NCBI RefSeq assembly: GCF_000830005.1
Contig: NZ_CP010407.1
Coordinates: forward strand, 1,054,001-1,118,000
Length of the DNA: 64,000 bases
Source of the DNA: Streptomyces vietnamensis
GTDB lineage: Bacteria; Actinomycetota; Actinomycetes; Streptomycetales; Streptomycetaceae
Direction: 5' to 3'
Part shown: piece by piece, positions 17,747-26,367 of the stretch
How positions within the stretch are numbered: position 1 is the first letter of the stretch
Layout: the number at the start of each line of letters is the position of its first letter
Made by a program: the position numbers and the translations under genes
The notes under the pieces: model-generated
The model's input: only the letters and a program-made list of their open reading frames with translations
The model's database searches: none
Told to the model about the DNA's origin: nothing

Positions 17747-19456
17747 CTAGCCGCGCAGTGCGGAGGCGAAGATGCCGGGGAGCTTGGCCCACCCGGGACG
17801 GCCGGCGAAGGCGGCGAGCCGGCGTCCGGTCACGGCCGCGGTGCGGTTGGTGACGAACCACGGCGGCCGCGGAGACAGAGTGAACTGGCCGGTGAGCACC
17901 GACCGTGGGAAAGGACGGAACGGTCCGTGCACGACGGTCCGTTCGGTGCCGTCCAGCAGGAGCCCGTTGTGGACGATGCCTATGCCGCTCTGCGCGTCCT
18001 GGAGGGTGTGGCCGGGGAACGCGCCCCAGGTGGCGCGGGCGGTCAGGTAGCCGACGCCGGTCCACGCGTTGACCGCGACCGTGCCGTAGCGCAGATCGGC
18101 GATGAACCGGGTGAAGTCGGCGCCCAGCGCCCTGATGGTCCGAGGGTGCGCCACGACGTTCGCGCCGAGGGTTCCCGACAGCCGGTCGTTCGCGAAAGCG
18201 GCGGCGCGGTCGAGGAAGTCGCGTCCCTGTCCGGGAAGGCTGGTGACGGCCAGGACGGGGGCGAAGTACTCCTCGGCGAAGGCGATGTCGTCGCCGACGG
18301 GGATCTCCTCGAGCAGCACACGGGAGCCGTCCGCGACCTGCTTGGCGGTGCCGGGGTGGTCCCTCACCGCGGCCGCGCACCGGTCGTCGCTGCCCGGGTA
18401 GTAGGCGGGACGTGCGACCGCGTCGGTGAAGGCCTTGCGCAGGGCCTTGAGGAAGTCGTCCTTCTGGGCCCAGTCGCTGCTGAGCACGAGGACCTGGGAC
18501 GCGATGCAGTTGTACCCGTTGTTGTGGAGCTTCTGGGTCACGATGTGCTCCGCCTGGAAGGCGAGGTCACGCTTCGACCAGTTCCCCGGGACCACGATCG
18601 TCGGCGACACACCGCCCAGCTCACTGGTGATCGGCTTGTCGAGGAGCACCTCGCCGCGCGTCTGCCGGGCCCGGCCTTCCTCACCGGGGCCGAACACGAT
18701 GACGTCATGGGACGTGACGCTGCCGGTGATGTGCACGTGGCCGATCCCCGGGTGCGCCACCGCCGCCGCACCGAATTCGACACCACCGGTGACGATCCGC
18801 AGGAGGCCCAGCTCGATGAAGGGGGCGAACACCTTGTTCAGCACCGGCAGCAGCGGGTCCGTGATCGGGTTCAGCTTGAGCAGGACGACCCGGTTGTGGG
18901 CGAACAGCTCGTAGAGCGTGTCGAGCGGCGCGATCGAGAAGATGTTGCCGGCCCCGAGGACGAGGCCGATACCGCCGGTCTCCTTCGGCGTGCGCTGGCC
19001 GAGTCCTGCGGCCTTCCGCAACCGATCGGCCGTCACGCCCGGCTTGGACCACACTTCGGCGGTGAAACCGTTGAGCAGGAGCCGGTCGAACAGGGTGTGG
19101 GGAAGGACCCGGACCGCGACCCGGTCATCGGGGGCCTGCGAGAGGTGGAAGCCGTCGAGCGGACTGCGTCCGCCCTCAAGGGCCGCGAGCGTCGCGGACA
19201 GGGCCCCCACCCCACTGAGCACGGCGTAGGGCCCGCTGATCCATTCCTCACCGGCGAGCTGGGACGTGGGCGACAGCCGCTTGATGGAGCAGGCGACGTC
19301 GACCCACTCCTGGGCATGCTGCTGGAGAGCTTCCGACAGGACCGCGAGCAGGTCCCGGCGCGCGGAGAGGGACATCGAGCCCCAGGTCTCCTCGCCACGG
19401 CGGAGCTCCTCCACCAGCGTGTCGAGGGACGGGGGGTGGTCGTTCACGGTGTTCAT
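17747..19456 (-). CDS. aldehyde dehydrogenase superfamily protein, long atypical form
   Basis: A 569-residue member of the aldehyde dehydrogenase superfamily, longer than the usual 480-500. The cofactor-loop region reads GLVLGAGNIFSIAPLDTLYE and HVHITGSVTSHDVIVFG; the general-base Glu is in ITSELGGVSPTIVVPGNWSK; the catalytic Cys is in LHNNGYNCIASQVLVL, which replaces the common GQxCxA. The C-terminal end (WGAFPGHTLQDAQSGIGIVHNG, then a further 60 residues) is unlike standard ALDHs. The start at 19456 has GAGGA overlapping the stop of the upstream amine oxidase, only 8 bases away, so the two are translationally linked: the oxidase makes an aldehyde and this enzyme probably oxidises it. A CoA-acylating or reductive activity is possible given the odd motif. 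Confidence 0.85.
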   Translation of the reverse strand: MNTVNDHPPSLDTLVEELRRGEETWGSMSLSARRDLLAVLSEALQQHAQEWVDVACSIKRLSPTSQLAGEEWISGPYAVLSGVGALSATLAALEGGRSPLDGFHLSQAPDDRVAVRVLPHTLFDRLLLNGFTAEVWSKPGVTADRLRKAAGLGQRTPKETGGIGLVLGAGNIFSIAPLDTLYELFAHNRVVLLKLNPITDPLLPVLNKVFAPFIELGLLRIVTGGVEFGAAAVAHPGIGHVHITGSVTSHDVIVFGPGEEGRARQTRGEVLLDKPITSELGGVSPTIVVPGNWSKRDLAFQAEHIVTQKLHNNGYNCIASQVLVLSSDWAQKDDFLKALRKAFTDAVARPAYYPGSDDRCAAAVRDHPGTAKQVADGSRVLLEEIPVGDDIAFAEEYFAPVLAVTSLPGQGRDFLDRAAAFANDRLSGTLGANVVAHPRTIRALGADFTRFIADLRYGTVAVNAWTGVGYLTARATWGAFPGHTLQDAQSGIGIVHNGLLLDGTERTVVHGPFRPFPRSVLTGQFTLSPRPPWFVTNRTAAVTGRRLAAFAGRPGWAKLPGIFASALRG

Positions 19457-19464
19457 GCCGGTCC

Positions 19465-20814
19465 TCACGCTTCCAGCTGGGCGAGCACTTCGGCCGCCGC
19501 TCGATGGCCGGAACGGATGGCCCCGTCCATGTAGCCGTTCCACACCTCGGAGGTCTCGGCCCCCGCCCAGTGGATGCGTCCGACCGGCTCCGCGAGCGCG
19601 GCACCGTACTGGGTCCACACACCGGCCCCCAGCCGGCCGCCGTAACAGCCCCGGGTGTACTCCTCCTCCATCCAGTCCTGCTCGACGTACTCGATCGGGT
19701 TCTGGGCCTCGGGCCCGAACATCTTCACCAGCGTCGCCACGGCGGCGGCCCGACGCTCTTCCAGCGACAAGCGAGCGGCGCTGCGGGCATGGGCGCCCTC
19801 GAAGAACCCGACGACGACACCGCACGAACCGTCCGGCGGCGAGTTGTCCATGGTGACGCTCAGCTCGTCGTCCAGGCTGAAGCCGAAACCGCTGAGTCCG
19901 GCGTCTCGCCAGAACGGGGTCGGGTAGGCGACCTGCACCTTGATGACCGAGCCCATCGGTATCTGCTGGGTGAGACCGTCACGGGACGCGGGCAGCGCGG
20001 GCTTGTAGACGAGCCGCCCGGCCAGAGTGGGCGGGATCGCGACGATGACCCGCTGCGCGGTGATCCGGCCGCCCTCGTAGTCGACCTGCACCCCGTTGTC
20101 GTCGTGGGAGATCTGTCTGACCGGGGCGTTCACCCGGACGGCGTCGCCGAGCTGGTCGGCCAGACGCTCGGACATCTGGTGGGTGCCGCCGACGACGCGC
20201 AGTTCCTGCGCCCCACCGGTGGTGGAGACAAGGTTGTCGATCATGCCGCCGGACTTGATGTAGAAGAGGAAGTGCAACAGCGACATCTCCGCGGGCTCGG
20301 CGGAGAACACCGCCGGGATGATCGCGCCCCAGAACGCCAGTGCCTCGGCGTTGTCGGTGTTGGCACGCAGCCATGCGTCCACAGTCTGCCGGTCGAGTTC
20401 GGCGGCGGCCGGCGAGGACCAGGGAGAGGACAGCGAAACCTGGTCGGCGAGCCCTTCGAGCTCCTGCTGCAGTCGGCCGACCTCCACCGCGCTCTCGTAG
20501 GAGAGGCCGAAGGTTTCGTCGGCGTACTGAGTGCGCTTCCCGTTGTACAGCGTCACGGCTGCGCCGTCGTCGTACGTCGGGAAGGTCTCCAGTCCCAGCT
20601 CGCTGACGAGCTTGAGGGCTTCGGTCTGGGTCCGGCCGATCCACTGACCGCCCAGCTCGACAGGGGTCCCGTCGGCCAGGCGGTGGCCGAGGTTACGCCC
20701 CGCGACCCGGTCCCGCGCCTCCAGCACCATCACGCTGCGTCCCGCTGCACGTACGGCCCGGGCGGCGGCGAGTCCTGCGAGACCGGCCCCCACCACGACA
20801 ACATCGACGTTCAT
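19465..20814 (-). CDS. flavin monoamine/putrescine oxidase with MAO-type FAD cysteine
   Basis: A 449-residue MAO-family flavoprotein. The FAD motif VVVVGAGLAGLAAARAV is at residues 5-21, then LEARDRVAGRNLG (the usual VGGR has become VAGR), VELGGQWIGRTQTEAL, the O2-activating Lys in PMGSVIKVQVAYPTPFW, and the C-terminal RIHWAGAETSEVWNGYMDGA. The segment TRGCYGGRLGAGVWTQYG aligns with the MAO A/B stretch holding the covalently flavinylated Cys, so FAD may be covalently bound here, unlike in the other two paralogues. It is the first gene of the operon 20814-13997. A clear minus-strand promoter (20890-20895/20867-20872) and operator copy D are placed so that a repressor would block the transcript at +11 to +24. 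Substrate unknown; putrescine-type or monoamine. Confidence 0.92.
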   Translation of the reverse strand: MNVDVVVVGAGLAGLAAARAVRAAGRSVMVLEARDRVAGRNLGHRLADGTPVELGGQWIGRTQTEALKLVSELGLETFPTYDDGAAVTLYNGKRTQYADETFGLSYESAVEVGRLQQELEGLADQVSLSSPWSSPAAAELDRQTVDAWLRANTDNAEALAFWGAIIPAVFSAEPAEMSLLHFLFYIKSGGMIDNLVSTTGGAQELRVVGGTHQMSERLADQLGDAVRVNAPVRQISHDDNGVQVDYEGGRITAQRVIVAIPPTLAGRLVYKPALPASRDGLTQQIPMGSVIKVQVAYPTPFWRDAGLSGFGFSLDDELSVTMDNSPPDGSCGVVVGFFEGAHARSAARLSLEERRAAAVATLVKMFGPEAQNPIEYVEQDWMEEEYTRGCYGGRLGAGVWTQYGAALAEPVGRIHWAGAETSEVWNGYMDGAIRSGHRAAAEVLAQLEA

Positions 20815-20830
20815 CGCTACACACCCTCAA

Positions 20831-20850
20831 AGTCGGTCGGTTGTACGACT
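20831..20850. promoter_or_regulatory. operator copy D
   Basis: AGTCGGTCGGTTGTACGACT, core GTCGGTTGTACGAC at 20836-20849. It differs from copy A at only three of 20 positions. It lies 22 bp upstream of the amine oxidase ATG and just after the predicted transcript start near 20860. Confidence 0.65.
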
Positions 20851-20866
20851 GTGAACTGGATGGCCG

Positions 20867-20895
20867 AGAATAGCGGGCGACGGTTTCACCAACAA
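20867..20895 (-). promoter_or_regulatory. promoter of the amine oxidase-ALDH-ligase operon
   Basis: Minus strand: -35 TTGTTG (20895-20890), 17-bp spacer, -10 TATTCT (20872-20867). This is the best sigma-70-like promoter of the set. Confidence 0.55.
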
Positions 20896-21243
20896 GGGGT
20901 CACGACCGGGTGGGCGGCGGAGGCGCAACAGCCTCGGCGCCGCCATGTGCGACGCTCGTCCGCAGCGCACCGGGGGCGGCGCGGGTTATCGGCGTCGAAT
21001 CACACCCGCCCCGCCACATGCCGCGCAGACAAAGGGCATCGCGGTGCGAAATAGGCACTCCACCAGGGAATTCGCCGACATCTGCGATACCGATGACCCA
21101 CGGGACTCACGAAGCAATCACGGGGACATCCACCACCGCCTCGGCCATGCGTGAGGGTCCGGACGGCTCGTCGACGGCGCGCACGATGCGACGGCACGAC
21201 CGGATGGGGTACCGAGCCATGCGCAAAGGTTCGATCCAACCTC

Positions 21244-21272
21244 TTGCCCCAGACTACTGCCGTCTCTACCTT
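21244..21272 (+). promoter_or_regulatory. candidate promoter for the 21543 amine oxidase
   Basis: -35 TTGCCC (21244-21249), 17-bp spacer, -10 TACCTT (21267-21272), start near 21279, inside operator copy G. Confidence 0.35.
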
Positions 21273-21274
21273 GA

Positions 21275-21299
21275 CTCGGACAAGTGACCGATACTTGTC
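21275..21299. promoter_or_regulatory. operator copy G with overlapping inverted repeat
   Basis: CTCGGACAAGTGAC (21275-21288) aligns with copy B (CTCGGTCAAGCGAC) with two differences. The overlapping perfect repeat GACAAGT-N7-ACTTGTC spans 21279-21299. It is the weakest match of the set to the GTCG-N6-CGAC core. Confidence 0.4.
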
Positions 21300-21542
21300 G
21301 ACGAACGGAACACCGAACGTCGAGACCGCACCGATGTCGGTCCGACGCAGAGCGGAATCCCCGGATCCCACGGTCGAACAGCTTCCCGAGAGCGCCGCCG
21401 AGAGCCTCCGGGCCCAGAGCGACCATGAGACGCTCGACAAGGGCGGGGGCAAGCCACCCGCTCGTCACTCTCGGCTGCCGACCGGGCGCCCACAACCCGC
21501 CTGCCGCGACGGTCACCTTGTGCAACCGATAGGAGACATACA

Positions 21543-22892
21543 GTGAGTCATGGGCGGGCAGAGGCACCCTGTCGAGGAGAACGACCTGTCGACACCACGG
21601 TGGCCGTGGTAGGCGCCGGCATGTCCGGGTTGATCGCGGCAAGGGAGCTGTGCCGTCAGGGCATCGACGTACTCGTGCTGGAATCGGCCGACCGTCCCGG
21701 GGGACGGATGATGGCCGAGACGTCTTCGCTGGGCTCGCGCCTGGACCTGGGCGGCCAGTGGGTGGGTCACGGCCATCACCGGTTCACGGCCCTGGCAGCC
21801 GAGTTGGGCGCCGAGATGTTCCCCATGCACACGCCGAAGGTCCCGGAAGTCGTCGATGGTTCCGGCAGGATCGCGACCGTCGGCCCGACGATGCTGGCGG
21901 TCAGCGCGGTACTCCTGGCATGGGAGGCGCGGGCAAGGCGCGGAGCACCCGGCAAGTGGGCCTCGCAGACGGTCGACGAGTGGTTGCGCAGGGTGCCGGG
22001 CCGTAAGGCCCGCAGGCTGCTCGAAGTACTCGTCTCGGTCTCTGTGACCGCCGACCTCGACCGCTACTCGATGCACGCCTTCGTCGAGGCGGTCCGCTAC
22101 CAGGGCGGCCTCACGGCGATGCTGTCCACGAACGGCGGCGCCCAGGAGAGTCTGATCGTCGAGGGCGCGGGAACGCTGACGGAACGGCTGGCCGCCGACC
22201 TCGGCACACGGGTGCTGACCGGCCACCGGGTGACCTCGATCCACCACGACGGCAGCGGCGCGACGCTCCACACCGCTTCCGGCGCCGTTCGGGCCGACAA
22301 GGTGATCGTGTCGGTGCCGCCGCCCATGTCGGCCCGGATCTCCTACGATCCTCCGCTGCCCGCGAGCAGGACCGCTCTTGAGAAGAACACCTACATGGGC
22401 TCGGTCTACAAGGCGATCGCGGTCTACGAACGGCCCTTCTGGAGGGAGCGGAACGGGCATGCGGAGTTCTTGCTCCTGGACCGTCCCGGCGGTGCGGTGT
22501 TCGACACCACGTCGCCCGACGGCCCGGGCCATTTGTGCGTCCTCGTGGCGGGGACGGAAGCCCGGGAACTCGACCGGCTGGGCGCCGCGGGCCGGAGTCA
22601 GGCACTGCTGCGCCGGCTCGTCCCGCGTCTCGGTCCCGAGGTTCTCACCCCCGTGAGCTGGCACGAGAAGTCGTGGCACCTCGACGAACACGTCGGCGGC
22701 GGATACGCGGCACTGGCGATTCCGGGGACCACCGACGGATACCTCCCCATGCCGTCCCAACCGGTCGGAGCCCTCCACTGGGCCGGGACCGAGACGGCGA
22801 GCGAGCACGCCGGATACATCGAAGGCGCCATCGAATCCGGCGAACGCGCCGCTCGCGAAGTGATCAAGAGCTTGGCGCACACCGCGCGGTGA
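21543..22892 (+). CDS. flavin-containing amine oxidase, paralogue of 7717
   Basis: A 449-residue FAD amine oxidase. TVAVVGAGMSGLIAARELCR (residues 19-38), LESADRPGGRMM, LDLGGQWVGHGHHRF, the O2-activating Lys in YMGSVYKAIAVYERPFW, HEKSWHLDEHVGGGYAAL and LHWAGTETASEHAGYIEGAI are all parallel to the 7717 protein (HEKSWHRDEFVLGGY; FMGTVYKAVIVYDSPFW), so the two are paralogues. As in 7717, no Cys occupies the MAO covalent-FAD position. GTG 21543 has AGGAGA 8 bases before it. Transcription probably starts near 21279 at operator copy G and ends at the hairpin 22955-22987. It should yield an aldehyde from a different or overlapping amine. Confidence 0.9.
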   Translation: MSHGRAEAPCRGERPVDTTVAVVGAGMSGLIAARELCRQGIDVLVLESADRPGGRMMAETSSLGSRLDLGGQWVGHGHHRFTALAAELGAEMFPMHTPKVPEVVDGSGRIATVGPTMLAVSAVLLAWEARARRGAPGKWASQTVDEWLRRVPGRKARRLLEVLVSVSVTADLDRYSMHAFVEAVRYQGGLTAMLSTNGGAQESLIVEGAGTLTERLAADLGTRVLTGHRVTSIHHDGSGATLHTASGAVRADKVIVSVPPPMSARISYDPPLPASRTALEKNTYMGSVYKAIAVYERPFWRERNGHAEFLLLDRPGGAVFDTTSPDGPGHLCVLVAGTEARELDRLGAAGRSQALLRRLVPRLGPEVLTPVSWHEKSWHLDEHVGGGYAALAIPGTTDGYLPMPSQPVGALHWAGTETASEHAGYIEGAIESGERAAREVIKSLAHTAR

Positions 22893-22954
22893 AGACATGA
22901 AGTCGGCACCGCCCCCAGGGTCAGGGAGTCACACCTCGCCTACCCAAGTGGTCG

Positions 22955-22987
22955 CGAACCCCGCCGCGTCTCTCGCGGCGGGGTTCG
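22955..22987. terminator. terminator after the 21543 amine oxidase
   Basis: A perfect 14-bp stem: CGAACCCCGCCGCG (22955-22968), 5-base loop, CGCGGCGGGGTTCG (22974-22987). It separates the oxidase from the TetR gene downstream. Confidence 0.75.
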
Positions 22988-23065
22988 GGGCCCGCCTGCC
23001 CACCCTCGACGGCCATTCCCTTGCCGTATCGCGACCCCATCGCCCGACTGAGACGATTTCGAATC

Positions 23066-23710
23066 ATGCGTGACAGAGAGCCGGTCGTTCAGGCGCGGAC
23101 TCGCCCAGCCCCAGCGCAACGCCGCAGCACGGAGCGAAGGCAGATGATTCTCAGCACTGCCGAGAAGCTGCTCGGCGAACAGGGCTACGAAGCCTCCACG
23201 ATCAGAGCCATCGGAGCGCGCGCACACATCCCCGTCGCCTCCGTCTACCACTACTTCTCCGACCGCCATCAGGTCGACGCCGAACTGCTGCAGCGCGACA
23301 TGCGCGAGCTCGACTTCCTCGTCAGCGCCGTCCTGGCGGAAAGCGACCCGCCCACCCTGCCGGACACCGTGAACGCTGTCTTCGACCTGATGCTCGACTA
23401 CTTCCGCCGGCACCCCAGCGGCATCGAGCTGTGGGTCAAGGGACGCACAGCGACGATCAGCAAGCTGGTCCGCGCGTTCGATGCGACCCAGGCCGGCAAG
23501 GTCCGGGACCTCCTCGTCGGGCGTGGCCTCGTCCGTGCCGACCTGCCACTCCTGGTCCTTCAGCTCGCTTTCGAGGCCGCTGACCAGCTTTTCCACGTCG
23601 CGTTCCGGAACTCGCCCGACGGTGACGACACCACGATCGACGAGGCACGCCGCGTGGTGACCGCCTATCTGGAAACCTACGCGTCACGCGCGGCGCACCG
23701 GCACGGCTGA
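23066..23710 (+). CDS. TetR/AcrR family transcriptional regulator
   Basis: A 214-residue TetR protein. The HTH spans about residues 22-70 (RRQMILSTAEKLLGEQGYEA, STIRAIGARAHIPVASVYHY). The C-terminal domain (LMLDYFRRHPSGIELWVKGR; LLVLQLAFEAADQLFHVAFR) resembles TetR members that respond to small organic ligands. ATG 23066 is chosen over an open frame from 23021 because residues before it are not conserved-looking. It lies just downstream of an amine oxidase on the same strand but after a strong hairpin, so it has its own promoter. It is the second candidate for the repressor of the GTCG-N6-CGAC set. Confidence 0.85.
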   Translation: MRDREPVVQARTRPAPAQRRSTERRQMILSTAEKLLGEQGYEASTIRAIGARAHIPVASVYHYFSDRHQVDAELLQRDMRELDFLVSAVLAESDPPTLPDTVNAVFDLMLDYFRRHPSGIELWVKGRTATISKLVRAFDATQAGKVRDLLVGRGLVRADLPLLVLQLAFEAADQLFHVAFRNSPDGDDTTIDEARRVVTAYLETYASRAAHRHG

Positions 23711-23753
23711 TACGGCAACGCGAGCCTGCAACAGCACCGCACGGGCAGGGCCG

Positions 23754-25916
23754 CTACCGCGACCCGGAGGGGAGGGACTGTTCCGCCCAGATCACTTTCC
23801 CCTCCCGGTGGTACCGGGCGCCCCAGCGTCCGGCGAGCTGCGCGACCAGTAGCAGGCCGCGCCCGCCCTCGTCGAAGGTCCGCGCGCGACGCATATGAGG
23901 AGCGGTGCTGCTGGCGTCCGAGACCTCGCACGTCAGGGTGTCCTGAAGGATCAGCCTCAGCTGGACGGGACTCCTGCCGTACCGGATCGCGTTCGTCACC
24001 AGCTCGCTGACCACCAGCTCCGTGGAAAAGGACAGCTCTTCCAGTCCCCACTCGGCTAGCTTGGCGGAGGTGAAACGGCGCGCCCCGGACACGGCCGCAG
24101 GGTCGGAGGGAAGGTCCAGGAGGGCGACGTGGCCGTGGTCGAGCGCCCGGGTACGCGCCACGAGAAGGGCCACGTCATCGGCCGGGCGGGTGGGGAGCAG
24201 TGCGGTCAGGAGCCGGCCGCAGACCTCCTCCGGCGAGCCGGCCCCGTGGCCGAGGAGCTCGCGCAGCACCGTCAGGGAGGAATCCACGTCGCGACCGGAA
24301 CGCGCGACGAGACCATCGGTGAACAGGACCAGCAGGCTGCCCTCCGCCAGTTCGAACTGCGCCGTCTCGAAGGGGAAGCCCCCCAGCCCCAGCGGGGGGC
24401 CGACCGCCACGTCCAGGAAGTCCACCGACCGGGAGGCCGGACCGTCGCCGCCGATGGTCGATGGTTGCGCCACCGCCGGCAGCGGGTGCCCTGCGCTGGC
24501 CAGGGAGCACAGCCGCGAGACGGGGTCGTAGATCGCGTACAGACAGGTGGCGCTGGTCTCCCCGTCGTGCCGCTCCTCCTCGCGGCCGAGACGGATGACC
24601 ACGTCGTCCAGGTGCGTGAGCAGTTCGTCGGGCATCAGGTCGATGTCGGCGAAGGCCCGGACGGCCGTCCGCAGCCGTCCCATCGTGGCCGCGGCGTGGA
24701 TGCCGTGCCCGACGACGTCGCCCACCACCAGGGCGACGCGTGCCCCGGACAGGGGAATCACGTCGTACCAGTCGCCGCCCACGCCCGCGTGCGCACCGCT
24801 GGGCAGGTAGCGGGAGGCCGCCTCGACCGCGGACTGCTTCACCATTCCCCGGGGCAGCAGGCTGCGCTGGAGGGTGAGGGCGGTGTCCCGCTCGTGGGTG
24901 TACCGGCGGGCGTTGTCGATGGACATCGCGGCTCGGTCCGCGATCTCCTGGGCCAGGAGTAGGTCGTCCTCGTCGAAAGGAGGAGCCGGCCGACGGCGGA
25001 GGAACTGGGTGAGGCCCAGCGTGCCGCCGCGGGCCCGCAGCGGCAGCAACAGCAGGGAACCGGCGTCGGGGACGGGCGCGGGAGCCCGTGACTCCTGTCG
25101 TGCGGGGGCATCCGGCGCCGGCGTGTGGTGCAGGAGGGCCTGTCCGGTGGTCAGTGCGCGGGCCGGTTCCGATCCCACGGGGTAGGTGAAGACCTCGTCC
25201 GTGCCGACCGCGGGGACGGGGAAGTCGTCGAGCGCCGACCGGTGGGCGATGCGCCGGAGCTCCGGTGTGCCCTGCGCCGGCCGCCTGTCCTCTTCGTGGA
25301 GAACGGAATAGAGCAGGTCGACGGTGACGACGTCGGCGAACCCGTCCGTGCCCACCTCGGCCAGTTCCTCAGCCGTACGCACGGTGTCGAGCGTCGTCCC
25401 GATCCGCTTGCCCGCTTCGTTGGCGAGGAGCAGGCGCCGCTGCAGCAGCAGGTCACGCTCCTCCTGGTACACCGCCACGATCTGCTCCGAGGCACGGTCC
25501 ACGTACTCGAACGCGATGGAGACCAGCTCGACCGTCGCGGCGTTGATCAGCTCCCAGTCGTCGGAGAGGCGGACGGCTTCCTCCTGCAGCTGCCGCAGGA
25601 GGCTCAGGTGGCCGAGCCGGTACGCGCGCAGGGAGTCACCGATCGACACGCCACGCCGGGCGAGCTGACGGCCGACCTCCAGGGCCACCTCCGGCGCCTC
25701 CACCTCGGTGACGTCAAGACGCCCTTCGAGCACCTCCAGGAAGGTGGAGACGTGCGAGACGCCCTCCTCCAGCGCCAGCGCCACCAGGTCCTCGTGCCCC
25801 AACAACGCGGGGAGCTCCTCGCGCACGACCTGGAGCAGCACCTCGGCCGACTGCTCCACCCGAGGCCTGAACTCCCGGGCGAGACGACAGAGCAACTCTT
25901 CGGCATCAGGCCTCAT
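23754..25916 (-). CDS. PP2C/SpoIIE phosphatase with GAF and anti-sigma kinase-like ATPase domain
   Basis: A 720-residue signalling protein. Residues 1-170 form a helical RsbR/RsbU-like N-terminus. A GAF sensor domain covers about 185-345 (TLDTVRTAEELAEVGTDGFA onward, ending FDEDDLLLAQEIADRAAMSI). The SpoIIE-type PP2C phosphatase is at about 365-570 (GGDWYDVIPLSGARVALVVG; DVVGHGIHAAATMGRLR; LLVLFTDGLVARSGRD). A HATPase_c domain related to anti-sigma kinases follows at about 590-715 (ELVVSELVTNAIRYG; DEGGRGLLLVAQLAGRWG). Such proteins usually control partner-switching around alternative sigma factors. No sigma or anti-sigma gene is beside it. It converges on the TetR gene 23066. Operator copy F lies 113 bp upstream of its start, so it may answer to the same repressor, though I cannot find a good promoter there. 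Confidence 0.9.
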   Translation of the reverse strand: MRPDAEELLCRLAREFRPRVEQSAEVLLQVVREELPALLGHEDLVALALEEGVSHVSTFLEVLEGRLDVTEVEAPEVALEVGRQLARRGVSIGDSLRAYRLGHLSLLRQLQEEAVRLSDDWELINAATVELVSIAFEYVDRASEQIVAVYQEERDLLLQRRLLLANEAGKRIGTTLDTVRTAEELAEVGTDGFADVVTVDLLYSVLHEEDRRPAQGTPELRRIAHRSALDDFPVPAVGTDEVFTYPVGSEPARALTTGQALLHHTPAPDAPARQESRAPAPVPDAGSLLLLPLRARGGTLGLTQFLRRRPAPPFDEDDLLLAQEIADRAAMSIDNARRYTHERDTALTLQRSLLPRGMVKQSAVEAASRYLPSGAHAGVGGDWYDVIPLSGARVALVVGDVVGHGIHAAATMGRLRTAVRAFADIDLMPDELLTHLDDVVIRLGREEERHDGETSATCLYAIYDPVSRLCSLASAGHPLPAVAQPSTIGGDGPASRSVDFLDVAVGPPLGLGGFPFETAQFELAEGSLLVLFTDGLVARSGRDVDSSLTVLRELLGHGAGSPEEVCGRLLTALLPTRPADDVALLVARTRALDHGHVALLDLPSDPAAVSGARRFTSAKLAEWGLEELSFSTELVVSELVTNAIRYGRSPVQLRLILQDTLTCEVSDASSTAPHMRRARTFDEGGRGLLLVAQLAGRWGARYHREGKVIWAEQSLPSGSR

Positions 25917-26028
25917 AGGACGAGCCTACGGAACGCACAAGTCATGCGCCCCTTGTCCTTTACGGCCGCGTCCCTCCGCGTCGCAAGCAAGGCGCGGGGC
26001 CCCGCCGATCTCAAGAAGCCATTCCAAA

Positions 26029-26042
26029 GTCGGACGCTCGAC
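26029..26042. promoter_or_regulatory. operator copy F
   Basis: GTCGGACGCTCGAC, with intact GTCG and CGAC half-sites and a two-base change from copies A and C. It lies in the divergent region between the PP2C gene and the APC permease, preceded by CCAAA as copies D and E are by TCAAA. Confidence 0.5.
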
Positions 26043-26225
26043 CAATACTGACCTAGCCATGCCACCCGCTCTCCGAGTCGCGACTGGTGCGGCATCCTGA
26101 TTGAAACCCGGCCGCAACCTGCGGCACATAGGCTCCCTTCGACCTCATGCCAGCCCAATTGCCGCGCACATCAGCTCTGCACGGCGGCCTCCCTGGTCGG
26201 TGACAGAAGCGTTGCCGCGATCCCC

Positions 26226-26254
26226 TTGCGAGTGCGCCGATGCAGCCCTAGCGT
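26226..26254 (+). promoter_or_regulatory. candidate promoter for the APC permease
   Basis: -35 TTGCGA (26226-26231), 17-bp spacer, -10 TAGCGT (26249-26254), start near 26261, followed by operator copy E at about +9. Confidence 0.45.
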
Positions 26255-26268
26255 GAGCGACTATCAAA

Positions 26269-26282
26269 GTCGGTCGCCCGAC
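26269..26282. promoter_or_regulatory. operator copy E
   Basis: GTCGGTCGCCCGAC within TCAAAGTCGGTCG, the same left flank as copy D (TCAAAGTCGGTCGG). It is 86 bp before the permease ATG. Confidence 0.6.
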
Positions 26283-26367
26283 TTACTTTTCCATCTCAAC
26301 GCCTCAAGGGTCTGAACCAGGGGCGCGGGCGAACCGACCCCGGCCTCCACGGAGAGGGGACCTCTGC

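Larger units (their letters stand above)
20896..21542. other. intergenic region between divergent amine oxidase genes
   Basis: About 650 bases. Apart from the promoter/operator elements at 21244-21299 I recognise no gene. The leader of the 21543 gene would be about 264 bases. Confidence 0.5.
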
